Assembly: GCA_002311925.1 (NCBI GenBank)
Contig: DCAK01000065.1
Coordinates: 13,933-19,661, forward strand
DNA from: Planctomycetes bacterium UBA1135
GTDB lineage: Bacteria > Planctomycetota > UBA1135
Direction: 5' to 3'
Length of the DNA stretch: 5,729 nucleotides
Positions 5,218 to 5,729 of this stretch are shown here, piece by piece (positions within the stretch are counted from its first letter, which is position 1; every line of letters starts with the position of its first letter). The notes under the pieces are model-generated. The model was not told where the DNA came from. It did no database searches and worked only from the letters and a program-made list of their open reading frames with translations. The position numbers and the translations under genes were made by a program.

Positions 5218-5729
5218 TTAGATGTCTTCTTCCTCTTTCTTTTCGGGTTTCCGATGGCCAGAAGAACGGCTTTGGTGGATGGATATCGAGTGCCCGGAAC
5301 CGATGAATTCCACCTCTACTCCTTCCCCGTAGTCCTCGCGGGCCTCTTCAATGAGCCTTTCCCGATTACTTTCGGGCGTATTCGCAGGCCAAGTCACTCG
5401 AACCTTGGCTCCATCCAATCCGCCGGGTACCTGCTGAAAGTGGAACCCGGGCCCCTTGGCCCCGAAAAGAGACTCAAAATCCGGCATTTCGGGCCATTCA
5501 ATCTCCGGCATTTTGGGCATTTTCAGGTTGGGAATCCGAAGGTCCGGCATTTCCGGCATCGCGGGCCAATCGAAATTCGGCATGGAAGGCCAAGCAAAAC
5601 CGGAGGGGGGAAGCTCGGGCCGGGGATGGAATGCGGAAGAATCTCCAGGCCTGCGCCCAAGAACTCCGAGGATTTCGACTTCCGCGCCTCCGCGGAGTAC
5701 GGTCAATGTGGCGATTTCTCCCGGCAATC
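5218..5729 (-). CDS. PDZ-domain protein, C-terminal part, with Pro-Met-rich linker and charged tail
   Basis: The frame runs from the right edge to TAA at 5218, about 169 visible residues; the start is outside the window. The first residues, LPGEIATLTVLRGGAEVEILGVLGRRP in outline, match the last strands of a PDZ domain, with the PG[DE]..TLTVLR.G signature; residues 1-27 in local numbering. PDZ domains bind C-terminal or internal peptides and are common in envelope proteases and chaperones. A linker (about 28-84) contains repeated Pro-x-Met-Pro units. Residues 106-151 (AKVRVTWPAN to HSISIHQ) look like a small alpha/beta module with a helix at 119-132. The tail HRKPEKKEEEDI is highly charged. 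Whether a protease domain precedes the PDZ part (HtrA/DegP-like) cannot be seen; the total size is unknown. It has its own terminator, so it belongs to a separate transcript from the downstream run. The TTG at the very edge should not be read as a start. Confidence 0.75.
   Translation of the reverse strand, partial: LPGEIATLTVLRGGAEVEILGVLGRRPGDSSAFHPRPELPPSGFAWPSMPNFDWPAMPEMPDLRIPNLKMPKMPEIEWPEMPDFESLFGAKGPGFHFQQVPGGLDGAKVRVTWPANTPESNRERLIEEAREDYGEGVEVEFIGSGHSISIHQSRSSGHRKPEKKEEEDI
5476..5592 (-). repeat. Pro-Met repeat linker in the PDZ-like protein
   Basis: Residues 46-84 of the visible part contain about seven P-x-x-P / M-P steps with alternating aromatic, acidic and hydrophobic residues: WPSMPNFDW, PAMPEMPDLRIP, NLKMPKMPEIEW, PEMPDF. 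The units are imperfect and 5-11 residues long, and the DNA repeats (ccggcat, ggcattt) follow the protein repeats. This is probably an extended polyproline-like linker. Confidence 0.75.

Overview
The window is a compact, GC-rich bacterial segment in which every supportable gene lies on the minus strand, so transcription runs from high to low coordinates. Taxonomy cannot be fixed from the sequence. The mix of GC-rich coding, a secreted matrixin with IPT/TIG repeats and a Gly/Cys C-terminal anchor, an AP-superfamily lipoprotein and a COG3298-type exonuclease suggests a Gram-negative, envelope-rich lineage such as Acidobacteriota or a myxobacteria-like group. This is a low-confidence inference.

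In transcription order, the right edge (5218-5729) holds the 3' part of a gene whose product begins inside what looks like the end of a PDZ domain. A linker full of Pro-Met repeats and a charged tail follow. The gene is closed by a very clear intrinsic terminator (5163-5196). After a short gap, a tightly packed run of five genes begins: a small exported protein of unknown function (4586-5116), a secreted matrixin-type zinc metalloprotease with IPT/TIG repeats and a C-terminal anchor (2389-4605), a predicted lipoprotein of the type I phosphodiesterase / alkaline phosphatase superfamily (1020-2378), a universal stress protein (544-1017), and the N-terminal part of a DEDD-type 3'-5' exonuclease running off the left edge (1-521).

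The spacings within the run are a 20-nt overlap, then gaps of 10, 2 and 22 nt, with no terminator visible between genes. One operon is therefore likely. The first three products are predicted to be exported and the last two cytoplasmic, so the operon is functionally mixed. The best-supported functional pair is the overlapping small exported protein and the matrixin.

The starts given here differ from the longest open frames. Upstream extensions of the matrixin, phosphodiesterase, stress-protein and small exported-protein frames were rejected on signal-peptide, ribosome-binding-site or spacing grounds. I saw no tRNA, rRNA, CRISPR array, insertion sequence or frameshifted gene. I did not find a convincing new defence or mobile system. 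The points most worth checking are the matrixin's C-terminal signal, its missing propeptide and partner gene, and the Pro-Met linker.
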